From contig NZ_AUHJ01000012.1 in assembly GCF_000423125.1 (NCBI RefSeq), positions 1 through 64,000 of the forward strand: a DNA stretch of 64,000 bases. The letters are read 5' to 3'. This DNA is from Haliea salexigens DSM 19537 (GTDB lineage Bacteria > Pseudomonadota > Gammaproteobacteria > Pseudomonadales > Halieaceae). The translations under genes were made by a program, and so were the position numbers. Position 1 is the stretch's first letter. Every line of letters starts with the position of its first letter. Below, in pieces: positions 25,497 through 33,761 of this stretch. The notes beneath the pieces were generated by a model. It was not told where the DNA came from. It did not search any database and saw only the letters and a program-made list of their open reading frames with translations.

Positions 25497-26594
25497 TTAC
25501 CCGTTTGGTTCGGCGGGCGGGTCGGCGGGGCGCGTTTCATTTACCCAGGCCATGAATACCTGGTAGGCCATGGCAAGAATGACGGCACCGGCGAAGAGGC
25601 CGATGAGGCCACTGCTCAGCATGCCGCCCAGTGCACCCAGCAACACGATGGGCATGGGCACGGCAACGCCGCGGGCGAGGAACATGGGTTTCAACACGTT
25701 ATCGGCGAGCCCGGCGATCACAAGGTAGATTGTGAGCAGGGTGTTGACCATTGTTGAGCCATCGCCGGCGGCCCAAACCCAAATGATGGCCGGTATGGTG
25801 AACAAAGCGGCTGGCACCTGCACAATGCCGAGAAGCAGCGCGGCTACCGCGAGAATACCGGGTATCGGGATACCCGCCAGCAGAAAGCCTACGCCCAGTA
25901 ATAAGGCCTGGATGAAAGATACGCCCACAACACCCATGGCGACCGAGCGCACGGTGGCCACAGACAGCGTATGCAAATCATCGCCAACCTGTTCACCGCA
26001 GATACGGCGAAAGATACGCTGGGTTGTGGATGCGCCCGGCTGGGCATAGGCCATCATCACACCCGCGATGATAAAAGAGGCCAACAGGGACAACAAGGTA
26101 CCTACACCCCCCAGCAAGGCTGAGGCTGCGCGACGAGTAGTATCACGCAACTGCTGCTGGTGTTCACCGATAAACTCGGCAAGGTTCGCTGACGCCGATT
26201 GCCAGGTGGCGTGAATTTGTGGGCCCACCAACGGCCATTCGGCGACGTTGTCGCCGGGTGGTGGCAGGTGAAACGTCCCGTCCATCACCGCGCCGTAGGC
26301 ACGCAGCATGTCGTCGATGAACGACATGCCGAGCATGACGGTGGGCGTGCCCAGCAAGGCGAGAATGGCCAGCACCAGTAGCGTTGCAGACCAGCCACCG
26401 CTGATGCCCAGCCTGGTGGCGATCCAGCGGGTAATGGGGTAGAGCGCAATCGCAAGTACCACGGCCCAGGTCATCAGCGCGGCGAAGGGGGCGAACACGC
26501 GCATGGCCAGCCAGGCCAGCAGCGCCGCCAGCCCCAGACGGATAACAAGGTCGACCACAGGGGTTTGTGGCGGGGGAGTGGGTAGTGTGGTCAT
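25497..26594 (-). CDS. AI-2E/PerM family permease
   Basis: 365 aa with about eight membrane helices: a pair near 15-55 (LGLAALLAWLAMRVFAPFAALM), one at 68-88, then a cytoplasmic/periplasmic helical stretch (95-150), and helices from 155 to 350 with the family features GVSFIQALLLGVGFLLAGIP and GLADNVLKPMFLARG. The family includes AI-2 exporters, PerM and Na+/H+ antiporters, so the substrate is open. First gene of the minus-strand efflux operon, divergent from the flavin reductase at 26736. Confidence 0.88.
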   Translation of the reverse strand: MTTLPTPPPQTPVVDLVIRLGLAALLAWLAMRVFAPFAALMTWAVVLAIALYPITRWIATRLGISGGWSATLLVLAILALLGTPTVMLGMSFIDDMLRAYGAVMDGTFHLPPPGDNVAEWPLVGPQIHATWQSASANLAEFIGEHQQQLRDTTRRAASALLGGVGTLLSLLASFIIAGVMMAYAQPGASTTQRIFRRICGEQVGDDLHTLSVATVRSVAMGVVGVSFIQALLLGVGFLLAGIPIPGILAVAALLLGIVQVPAALFTIPAIIWVWAAGDGSTMVNTLLTIYLVIAGLADNVLKPMFLARGVAVPMPIVLLGALGGMLSSGLIGLFAGAVILAMAYQVFMAWVNETRPADPPAEPNG

Positions 26595-26735
26595 CAGGGG
26601 CTCGTCCTGGCAGCGGGTGCTGTTACTGTTGTTGTGGGCATTGCCGCGGGTAATGCAACTTTAGCCTTGCAACATAGCGAAAAATGACGCTGGATACCAT
26701 GACAAACACATGACCCGCACCGGAAACTCGCCGCC

Positions 26736-28031
26736 ATGACCGACTCGCTTGCCAGCGCACTTGAGCTGCCCTGTGGCCTGCAGCTGCCAAACCGTATCGC
26801 CAAGGCCGCCATGACGGAAGGCCTGGCAACGCCCGATGGTGTGCCGACACCGGCGTTGAACCAGCTCTATCAGCGTTGGGCCGCCGGTGGTGCCGGCTTG
26901 CTGCTGACCGGCAATGTGATTGTCGATCGCAACCACCTGGAGCGTCCCGGCAATGTGGTGGTTGATTGCGAGCCGGACGCTGCCATGCGCGCAGCGCTGG
27001 CTGGCTGGGCGCAGGCGAGCACCGCGGGCGGCAATCTCGCCTGGGTGCAGCTGAGCCACGCGGGTCGACAGACCATGAAGTCGGTCAACAAACACCCGCA
27101 AGCGCCATCGGCAGTCCAGCTGGGTTTGCCCGGCGGCCAGTTTGGCACACCAGTGGCACTTGCCACCGAAGAGATTGCCGGTCTGGTGCAGCGTTTTGCC
27201 ATTGCCGCGCGCGCAGTTTGTGAGGCGGGTTTCAGCGGCGTTCAGGTGCACGCAGCGCACGGCTACCTGCTCTCGCAGTTTCTCAGTCCGCGCAGCAACC
27301 AACGGCGCGACGAGTATGGCGGCAGCCTGGAAAATCGCGCCCGCCTCCTGCTGCAGGTGGTGGCGGCGGTGCGCGACGCTGTTGGCCCCCGCGCCGCCGT
27401 GGCCGTCAAGCTGAACAGTGCGGATTTCCAGCGCGGGGGTTTTAATTTCGATGACAGCTTGCGGGTCGCCGGGTGGCTGGAAGCGGCGGGTGTTGACCTG
27501 ATCGAGATTTCCGGTGGTACCTATGAACAGCCCCGCCTGCTCGGGGTAGAGGGGCTGGAGGCACCCGATCCGCAGGGAGTGGCGGCCTCCACCCTGGAGC
27601 GAGAGGCCTATTTTGTCGACTTTGCGCTGGCCATGCGGCGGGAGGTGAGTGTGCCACTGATGGTGACAGGCGGTTTTCGCACGCGTGCTGCGATGCAGGA
27701 GGCGCTGGCATCTGGCGGCGTCGACGTGATCGGCCTGGGTCGACCGATGTGCCTGCAGCCGGATGCGCCCGCGCGCTTGCTGGCGGGCGCCGCTGCGGTT
27801 CCTCGCTATGAAGAGGGGCGGGGCCTGCTGCCAGGTTGGATGCACGCCTTGAAACGCTTTCAAATCATGAAGACGCTGGACACCTTTGCGGCGCAATATT
27901 GGTTCTATGCGCAACTGGACGCCCTGGGCAAACGCGGTGCGGTGGAGCCAGAACTTTCGGTGTTGCGCGGGGCGCTGCGGGTGGCGATTGAGCAGCAGCG
28001 TTTGCTGCGCGGGCGAACGCGGGTAGGTTGA
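26736..28031 (+). CDS. old yellow enzyme-type NADH:flavin oxidoreductase
   Basis: 431 aa, FMN-dependent TIM barrel. Family stretches: LPNRIAKAAMTEG (start of barrel), VQLSHAGRQ, VHAAHGYLLSQFLSPRSNQR followed by DEYGGS-x-ENR, and GGVDVIGLGRPM (phosphate site). His/His (AAHGY) and Tyr sites needed for hydride transfer to C=C bonds are in place. The N-terminal layout is that of the NADH oxidase/2,4-dienoyl-CoA reductase branch, but there is no C-terminal Fe-S/NAD domain. It reduces activated alkenes (enones or enoyl-CoA). Next to a tRNA-Gly on the opposite strand. Confidence 0.9.
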   Translation: MTDSLASALELPCGLQLPNRIAKAAMTEGLATPDGVPTPALNQLYQRWAAGGAGLLLTGNVIVDRNHLERPGNVVVDCEPDAAMRAALAGWAQASTAGGNLAWVQLSHAGRQTMKSVNKHPQAPSAVQLGLPGGQFGTPVALATEEIAGLVQRFAIAARAVCEAGFSGVQVHAAHGYLLSQFLSPRSNQRRDEYGGSLENRARLLLQVVAAVRDAVGPRAAVAVKLNSADFQRGGFNFDDSLRVAGWLEAAGVDLIEISGGTYEQPRLLGVEGLEAPDPQGVAASTLEREAYFVDFALAMRREVSVPLMVTGGFRTRAAMQEALASGGVDVIGLGRPMCLQPDAPARLLAGAAAVPRYEEGRGLLPGWMHALKRFQIMKTLDTFAAQYWFYAQLDALGKRGAVEPELSVLRGALRVAIEQQRLLRGRTRVG

Positions 28032-28068
28032 AGTCGCGCTTTACCGGCTTTTCAGCCGTGCTGAAAGT

Positions 28069-28142
28069 TGGAGCGGGTGATGGGAATCGAACCCACGCTA
28101 TCAGCTTGGGAAGCTGAAGTTCTGCCATTGAACTACACCCGC
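28069..28142 (-). tRNA. tRNA-Gly(CCC)
   Basis: 74-nt cloverleaf on the minus strand: acceptor GCGGGTG/CACCCGC, D-loop GTTCAATGGCAGAAC, anticodon stem TCAGC/GCTGA with loop TTCCCAA (anticodon CCC), T-arm GGGTTCGATTCCC, encoded CCA end. Compared with E. coli glyU, the anticodon loop and T-arm agree. It reads GGG codons. Confidence 0.95.
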
Positions 28143-28154
28143 TTGGCCCGGGCG

Positions 28155-28183
28155 ATGTTAGCCTGAAGCGGGAGTGGCGTCAA
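28155..28183 (-). promoter_or_regulatory. sigma-70 promoter of tRNA-Gly
   Basis: Read on the minus strand: TTGACG (-35, 28183-28178), 17-bp spacer, TAACAT (-10, 28160-28155). The mature tRNA begins 12 bp further on. A GC-rich discriminator (CGCCCGGG) between -10 and the tRNA is typical of stringently controlled tRNA promoters. Confidence 0.65.
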
Positions 28184-28192
28184 AGCCGCACG

Positions 28193-29107
28193 TTACTGTA
28201 ATTGCTCGTCCTGTTGCACTTCCACAATGCCTGCTGGATCCTGGTGGATGACCACATCGGCACCCGGCATCGCCGCGATGACCGCGGCTTCCACTTCGTC
28301 CGAGATGCGATGCGCCTTGACCAGGGGCATGCTGCCGTCCAGCTCCAGGTGCATCTCCACAAAGTCGATGCGCCCGGCGCTGCGGGTGCGCAGGTCATGC
28401 ACCCCGCGGACCTCGGGATGGGTTTCTGCAATGGCGATAATCTGCGCACGCTGGGTGTCTGGCAGTTCTCTGTCGACCAGTTCGTTGAAGGCGGAGCGCA
28501 TGATACTGCGCGCCGACCAGAGGATGTACAGCGCAGCGGCAATGGCGAACAGCGGGTCGGTGCCGGGCCAGCCAAACTGGGCCAGCAGCAGGGCTACCAC
28601 CACGCCGGAATTGGTCAGCAGGTCAGTGCGGTAGTGCAAGGCATCCGCGCGGATGGCCGCCGAGTTGGTGCGGCGTATCACGTAGCCCTGGAAAACGAGC
28701 AGCACGGCGGTGGCCGCGATGGTGATCAGCATCACGGCCAGGCCCACGCCAAATGCGCCGATGGGTTCTGGTTGCAGCAGGCGCCTGCAGGCCTCCACCA
28801 GCAGCAGCAGGCCGGAAACGATAATAAATGCGCTCTGCGCCAGTGCCGCAATCGACTCGGCCTTGCCGTGCCCGAAGCGGTGCTGACGATCGGCGGGCTC
28901 CAGGGCATAGCGTACGGCAAACAGGTTGAGTAGAGAGGCCCCGGAATCCATCAGTGAATCCACCAACGACGCCAGTATGCTCACTGAAGAGGTCTGCCAG
29001 TAGGCGACGCTCTTGGCCAGTATCAGCACCGCGGCGACGGTGACCGAGGCATACGTCGCCATCTTCATCAGGCGCGCGGCCTGCTCGGGTGATGTCGGGG
29101 CGTTCAT
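28193..29107 (-). CDS. cation diffusion facilitator (FieF/ZitB type)
   Basis: 304 aa. Six membrane helices occupy residues about 15-200, followed by a cytoplasmic CDF dimerisation domain. Zn2+/Fe2+ site residues are visible as SLVDSLMDS (helix 2, Asp pairs) and as the helix 5 HYRTD-like site LHYRTDLLTNSG; HRFGHGKAES lies between. The protein exports divalent metals (Zn2+, Fe2+, Cd2+ or Mn2+) in exchange for protons. The FieF-like DxxxD/HxxxD set suggests Zn/Fe. It stands next to the DUF429 gene on the same strand. Confidence 0.9.
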   Translation of the reverse strand: MNAPTSPEQAARLMKMATYASVTVAAVLILAKSVAYWQTSSVSILASLVDSLMDSGASLLNLFAVRYALEPADRQHRFGHGKAESIAALAQSAFIIVSGLLLLVEACRRLLQPEPIGAFGVGLAVMLITIAATAVLLVFQGYVIRRTNSAAIRADALHYRTDLLTNSGVVVALLLAQFGWPGTDPLFAIAAALYILWSARSIMRSAFNELVDRELPDTQRAQIIAIAETHPEVRGVHDLRTRSAGRIDFVEMHLELDGSMPLVKAHRISDEVEAAVIAAMPGADVVIHQDPAGIVEVQQDEQLQ

Positions 29108-29175
29108 GAGTGTGGATGTCCGCTGCGGGGTGGCCTGGCAGCAGGATAGAGCAGCGGCGCGGCATTGGCAAAGAA

Positions 29176-30003
29176 TCAGCCCTGCCCGGGCTGTGCCAGG
29201 CCAGGGTCTGCGATCCAGCCCTCGAGGGCGTCAGTGCCGGCAGGCAGGCCAAACTGTGGTGGGCCCTGACGCCAGGCCCAGGCCGCTTGAATGGCGCACA
29301 GCAGGGCATCCAGCGTATCGGCGCCGGGGTCGTCCGCCAGAGTATCCGGGGCGCTCACGCGCAGCCCATAGCGGTCCTGCACGGCTGCGCCGCGCACGGC
29401 GTGCAGCAGGTCACGGCGGGCCTGTGCCTGCGCCGCTGTCTGTTTGCTGCGGGTATCCTGCTTATAGCTGCGCCGGCCAATGCAGTGCCTTGCCAGCAGG
29501 CCGGGGTAAGCTTCTACCGCAATGCGGCCCGGATCGCCGCGCTGCAGACCCGCCACCGTCACCCCGGATGCCAGCAGCCGCGGCGCGCCCTCGAAGAACA
29601 TCAAGCCCACCGGTACGCCGTAGAGCTTTTGCGGGCTGATGGCGCCCGCCAGCGCATCGCTCTGGCGCCGGTGCTCGCGGTCCCCCGCCGGTCGGCCGCT
29701 GCGATAGTCATCCAGCGCGCTGCGAAAGCCGGCCCGCCCGAGCCCTTGCGCCAGGCCCACGTAGTCTGCCCATTGCTCGGGCCAACCGATGTTGCGGATG
29801 AAGCGGCGTGCTTGCCCAAAGGGGAAGTCCAGCCCCGCAACCCAGGGCCCGGGCCGGTCGAGGAGCGCTTCAAACGCCTCGAAACTCTCCAGGCGGTGGA
29901 GCGTGCCAGCTTCGAGGTGATCACCCTGCAGTGTGCACTGCAGGGCGGTAATGGGCTTGGCCCGGCGCGGGCGGCTGGTGAAATCGATGCCCAGGATCTG
30001 CAT
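29176..30003 (-). CDS. DUF429 domain protein
   Basis: 275 aa, no signal peptide. The opening ILGIDFTSRPRRAKPI and the later WVAGLDFPFG are the two Asp-containing stretches of DUF429, a predicted RNase H-like fold; VAVEAYPGL and DTLDALLCAIQAAW also fit. Biological role is unknown. It lies 68 bp upstream of the CDF transporter gene on the same strand and divergent from the reductase at 30140. Confidence 0.8.
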   Translation of the reverse strand: MQILGIDFTSRPRRAKPITALQCTLQGDHLEAGTLHRLESFEAFEALLDRPGPWVAGLDFPFGQARRFIRNIGWPEQWADYVGLAQGLGRAGFRSALDDYRSGRPAGDREHRRQSDALAGAISPQKLYGVPVGLMFFEGAPRLLASGVTVAGLQRGDPGRIAVEAYPGLLARHCIGRRSYKQDTRSKQTAAQAQARRDLLHAVRGAAVQDRYGLRVSAPDTLADDPGADTLDALLCAIQAAWAWRQGPPQFGLPAGTDALEGWIADPGLAQPGQG

Positions 30004-30139
30004 TGCGCGTGGCGTCTCCGTACGGTAGCTGCGCCTGTCATATTAAACCGATCAACCTGTACGCGCAGCCAGACATCGCGGTGGCCGCCTGCCGGGAGTA
30101 CTATGCGGGCACATGGCACAAATACGAGGGCAGCCCAGC

Positions 30140-31384
30140 ATGGCGTCAAGCACTGTACCCACCCCTTTCGATCCGGTTACTATCGGCCCGCTCACCCTGC
30201 GCAACCGGTTCATCAAGTCGGGCGCCAATGAAGCGATGTGCCTGGACGGTAAACCGACCAAGGCACTGGTGAAGCATCACCGCGACCTGGCGGCGGGCGG
30301 CGTGGGCATGACCACGGTGGCCTACATGGCGGTGGCCAAGGTTGGGCGCACCTTACCCAACCAGATCTGGATGCGCCCCGAGGTGATCCCCGACCTGCGT
30401 GTACTGACGCAAGCGGTGCATGACGAGGGCGCGGCCATTTCTGCGCAAATCACGCATGGGGGCTCTTTTGTAACCGGCATGAAGGTTGCCGGCCGCACGA
30501 TCAGCTCCTCCTCCGGCTTCAACCCCGCCGGCCTCATGAAAGGCAATATCCTGCAACGCGCCATGAACGAGGATGACATGGCGCGCGTGGAGGGTGAATT
30601 TGTCCGCGCGGCGGAATTGGCGAAAGAAGGCGGCTTTGATGCCGTCGAGTTGCACATGGGCCACGGCTACCTGCTCAACCAGTTCATTTCTCCCCTTAGC
30701 AATCGGCGCACCGACGAGTACGGCGGCAGCGCGGAAAACCGTGTGCGCTTCCCGGCGCGCGTGTTGGCGGCGGTGAAACGCGCCGTGGGTAGCGACATGG
30801 CGGTACTGGCCAAGATCAATGTGGCCGATGGCACCCGGCGTGGCGCCACGGCGGAAGACGGTATGGTCACCGCCCAGGCGCTGCAGGCGGCGGGCGCAGA
30901 CATGCTGGTGCTGTCCGGCGGTCGTAATGTGGAGTCCACCTGGTTCATGTTCGGCAGCAATATGAACCGCGAGGTCATCGCTCGTGTGCTCAAACAGCAG
31001 GGTGAGTGGATCACGTCGCTGATGATGAAAGCGGCGTCTTCCAGCGAGCCCAAGATCGATTTCAAGCCCATGTACTTCCTGGAATATTCGCGCAAGATTC
31101 GCGCCGCGGTCGACATGCCGCTGGCGTATCTCGGTGGCGCCCGCTCGCTGGCCCATGCCGAGCAGTCGCTGGCGGAAGGCTTCGACTGCGTGGTGATGGC
31201 GCGGCCACTGATTCACGACCCGGGGCTGGTGAACAAGCTGCGCAGTGGCGAGCTGACTGAATCCGGCTGTGACAACTGCAATGGCTGCGTCGCCTACATC
31301 TACCACCCCGCCGGCACCTGGTGTGTGCATAACCCGCCCAACGACCCGGTGTTGAATACCATTCCCGCCGCAGCGGTCCAGTGA
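30140..31384 (+). CDS. OYE-family reductase with 4Fe-4S-type cysteine motif
   Basis: 414 aa from the ATG at 30140, preferred because GAGG lies 10 bp upstream (an ATG at 30113 is also in frame). FMN barrel features: LRNRFIKSGANEAM, ISAQITHGGSF, VELHMGHGYLLNQFISPLSN followed by DEYGGSAENRVRF, and LSGGRNVESTWFMFG. Near the C terminus C-x2-C-x2-C-x11-C (CDNCNGC...WC) resembles the 4Fe-4S site of 2,4-dienoyl-CoA reductase FadH (C-x2-C-x3-C-x11-C), but the protein ends about 14 residues later, so no FAD/NADPH domains exist. Alkene or dienoyl reduction is likely; the electron donor is unclear. It precedes an SDR by 22 bp. Confidence 0.85.
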   Translation: MASSTVPTPFDPVTIGPLTLRNRFIKSGANEAMCLDGKPTKALVKHHRDLAAGGVGMTTVAYMAVAKVGRTLPNQIWMRPEVIPDLRVLTQAVHDEGAAISAQITHGGSFVTGMKVAGRTISSSSGFNPAGLMKGNILQRAMNEDDMARVEGEFVRAAELAKEGGFDAVELHMGHGYLLNQFISPLSNRRTDEYGGSAENRVRFPARVLAAVKRAVGSDMAVLAKINVADGTRRGATAEDGMVTAQALQAAGADMLVLSGGRNVESTWFMFGSNMNREVIARVLKQQGEWITSLMMKAASSSEPKIDFKPMYFLEYSRKIRAAVDMPLAYLGGARSLAHAEQSLAEGFDCVVMARPLIHDPGLVNKLRSGELTESGCDNCNGCVAYIYHPAGTWCVHNPPNDPVLNTIPAAAVQ

Positions 31385-31406
31385 AAACCCCAGTGAGGAG
31401 TGCCCC

Positions 31407-32201
31407 ATGAGCAGTATTCTTGATCGCTTTCGTCTGGATGGCCAGGTGGCCCTGATTACCGGGGCAGGGCGCGGTATCGGCGCGGCCACCGCGCTCGCTT
31501 ACGCTGATGCGGGCGCCGATGTAGCCATTTCCGCGCGCACCCTGAGCGAACTGGAAAGCGTTGCGGAAAAGGTGCGCGCTCGCGGTCGTCGCGCGCTTGT
31601 CGTGACCTGCGATGTGACGAGTGCTGAGCAGCGCGCGGCTCTGGTGGAGGCCACCCTGGCGGAATTCGGGCGCCTGGATATCCTGGTCAATAACGCGGGT
31701 GGTTGGGGCCCCAAGCCAGCGCTGGACACGACCGACGATGACTTTGATGCCTGCTTCCATTTCAATGTGACCTCGGCATTTTCCCTGTCGCGGCTCAGTG
31801 TGCCCCATATGGTGGCAACCGCCGGCAAGGGGGCCATTGTCAACATCTCCTCTGTCGCGGGCAGCCTGCCACAGGCGGGTTTTGCCGCCTACGGCACCGG
31901 CAAGGCCGCGTTGTCCTGGCTGACACGGGCGCTGGCGCAGGACTTCGCGCCCAAGGTGCGCGTCAACGGCATCGGCGTGGGCGCCACCGTAACTACCGCG
32001 CTGGAAAACTTCATGACACCTGAAATGGAACAGACCATGTCCGCGCGCACACCGTTGGCGCGTCTGGGCGAGGCGGAGGATATTGCCGCCTGTGCGCTGT
32101 ACCTGGCGTCGCCTGCGGCGGCCTATGTCACCGGTGAGATCTGCGGCGTCAATGGCGGGCTGACCTATTCCCAGGTGGAGATGCCCCGGGCGCAGTTCTA
32201 G
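31407..32201 (+). CDS. SDR family oxidoreductase
   Basis: 264 aa classical SDR: TGAGRGIGAA near residues 18-27, NNAGG about 95, SSVAG and the YGTGK catalytic Tyr/Lys (about 160-164). The C terminus GEICGVNGGLTYS is FabG-like. GAGGAG precedes the ATG. It forms an operon with the OYE-family gene (22-bp gap). Alcohol/ketone interconversion next to an enone reductase suggests stepwise reduction of a cyclic or unsaturated ketone (inference). Confidence 0.88.
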   Translation: MSSILDRFRLDGQVALITGAGRGIGAATALAYADAGADVAISARTLSELESVAEKVRARGRRALVVTCDVTSAEQRAALVEATLAEFGRLDILVNNAGGWGPKPALDTTDDDFDACFHFNVTSAFSLSRLSVPHMVATAGKGAIVNISSVAGSLPQAGFAAYGTGKAALSWLTRALAQDFAPKVRVNGIGVGATVTTALENFMTPEMEQTMSARTPLARLGEAEDIAACALYLASPAAAYVTGEICGVNGGLTYSQVEMPRAQF

Positions 32202-32564
32202 TCTCGCGCACCATGGCGGGACCGGGCCGGCGGCGCTGGCCAATACAGCGGACTTTTTTGCCGCATTTCCTTTCGCGGGCACCTGTCTCCCTGGCGTTGG
32301 CGCTTCGGCCTGCTACTTCCGCGCGCACTTCAGTAGCCTGCAGCTGGCCATCGAGGACATAGCCACGGGCTTGCCCAATCGCCCCTGTCCGGCCCAGCGG
32401 GAAAGTGCCGATGCCCTGGTGCCTGTTGCCGCTGCCGATATGTACGTCGACAAAACCGGGCATTCTTGAACGTTAGCAAAACATACTGTATGTTCAAATG
32501 CGCGGCTGGCGCATTGGTTGCCCCGCTTTCTTGATTGGCTGTACCGACCTTAAGAGGTGCCCTT
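32202..32564. other. intergenic stretch before the acyl-CoA catabolic operon
   Basis: About 360 bp. Both strands have short open frames between 32200 and 32463 without recognisable domains. The right part (32466-32494) has a promoter with an embedded palindrome. No other feature is visible. Confidence 0.5.
32466..32494 (+). promoter_or_regulatory. promoter overlapped by TetR-type palindrome
   Basis: TTGAAC (-35, 32466-32471), exactly 17 bp, TATGTT (-10, 32489-32494). The perfect dyad AACATACTGTATGTT (7-1-7, 32480-32494) covers the spacer and the -10, where repressor binding would block polymerase. Its size and AT-rich arms suit a TetR-family dimer. The promoter is 70 bp upstream of the GTG start at 32565 and would drive the ten-gene catabolic series. 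The TetR gene at 43234 is the obvious candidate repressor (inference). Confidence 0.6.
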
Positions 32565-33743
32565 GTGAGCGACCTGGAACACTTTCGTGCTGATACCCGT
32601 GCCTGGCTGGAGGAAAATTGTCCCGCCGCCATGCGTGAACCCGTCCGCGGCTTTGATGACCTGTACATGGGCGGACGCAACCCCGAAGTCGACCATCCCG
32701 ACCAGCAGCTGTGGTGCGAGCGCATGGCGCAGCGCGGCTGGACCGTGCCACAGTGGCCGCGCGAATACGGTGGCGGTGGCCTGAACAAGGAGGAGGCGAA
32801 AATCCTGCAGCAGGAGATGGCGCGACTTGGTGCGCGTCGGCCGCTGGAGAGCTTCGGTATCTCGATGCTTGGTCCGGCCCTGCTCAAGTTCGGTAGCGAA
32901 GCGCAGAAGCAGGAGCACCTGCCGCCCATCTGCCGTGGCGAAATTCGCTGGTGCCAGGGCTACTCCGAGCCCAACGCGGGGTCCGATCTGGCCAGCCTGC
33001 AAACCCGGGCAGAAGACCGCGGTGACCATTACATCATCAACGGCCAGAAGGTCTGGACCTCCTATGCCGACAAGGCGGACTGGATTTTCTGTCTGGTGCG
33101 CACGGACAACACTGGCAGCAAGCACGAAGGCATCAGCTTCGTGTTGTTTGACATGGCCAGCGAGGGCGTGACGACGCGCCCGATCAAGCTGATCAGCGGT
33201 TCCTCTCCTTTCTGCGAGACATTTTTCGACAATGTCCGCGCCGACAAGCGCAACCTGGTCGGCGAAGAGGGCAAGGGCTGGGCAATTGCCAAGTACCTTC
33301 TCACGCACGAGCGGGAAATGATTTCCGCGTTTGGTGCTGCACCGGCGAAATCCCTCGGCGCAGTGGCAGTGGAAAACCTGGGATCTGACGCCAGCGGGCG
33401 GCTGCGTAACGGCATCCTGCGCCACACTATCGCGCAGTACCAGCTGGATGCACTGGCTTTCGGCGCGACCATGAGCCGCGTGGGAGACGAAGCCAAGGCG
33501 GGGCAGGGCCTTGGCGCGGCGTCATCCATCTTCAAATATTACGGCACCGAGCTGAACAAGCGCCGCAACGAACTGAACCTGGCGATCGGCGGCGAGCCGG
33601 CGCTGGGCTGGGATGGCGATGTGTACGGCGGCGGCGCCACCAGCCGCGACTGGCTACGCTCCAAGGGTAATTCCATCGAAGGCGGCACCTCCGAGGTGCA
33701 ACTGAATATTATTGCCAAGCGCGTACTGGGCTTGCCGGATTGA
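32565..33743 (+). CDS. acyl-CoA dehydrogenase (catalytic partner of a pair)
   Basis: 392 aa from the GTG at 32565, chosen for AAGAGG seven bases upstream. FAD-dependent ACAD with GYSEPNAGSDLAS (FAD/substrate signature), INGQKVWTSYA and the C-terminal IEGGTSEVQLNIIA, whose Glu is at the position of the catalytic base of MCAD (YEGTSQIQ). First gene of the operon and immediately followed (18 bp) by a second ACAD that lacks the Glu; adjacent ACAD pairs of this type form alpha2beta2 enzymes in actinobacterial steroid catabolism (FadE28/29-type). Catalyses alpha,beta-desaturation of an acyl-CoA; substrate unknown. Confidence 0.9.
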   Translation: MSDLEHFRADTRAWLEENCPAAMREPVRGFDDLYMGGRNPEVDHPDQQLWCERMAQRGWTVPQWPREYGGGGLNKEEAKILQQEMARLGARRPLESFGISMLGPALLKFGSEAQKQEHLPPICRGEIRWCQGYSEPNAGSDLASLQTRAEDRGDHYIINGQKVWTSYADKADWIFCLVRTDNTGSKHEGISFVLFDMASEGVTTRPIKLISGSSPFCETFFDNVRADKRNLVGEEGKGWAIAKYLLTHEREMISAFGAAPAKSLGAVAVENLGSDASGRLRNGILRHTIAQYQLDALAFGATMSRVGDEAKAGQGLGAASSIFKYYGTELNKRRNELNLAIGGEPALGWDGDVYGGGATSRDWLRSKGNSIEGGTSEVQLNIIAKRVLGLPD

Positions 33744-33761
33744 ACGCGAGAGGACATTGAC

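Noticed and set aside
32202-32463. Possible small or truncated gene on either strand between the SDR and the ACAD operon
   Set aside because: Frames are open but have no start/ribosome site pair, no domain and mirror each other in composition.
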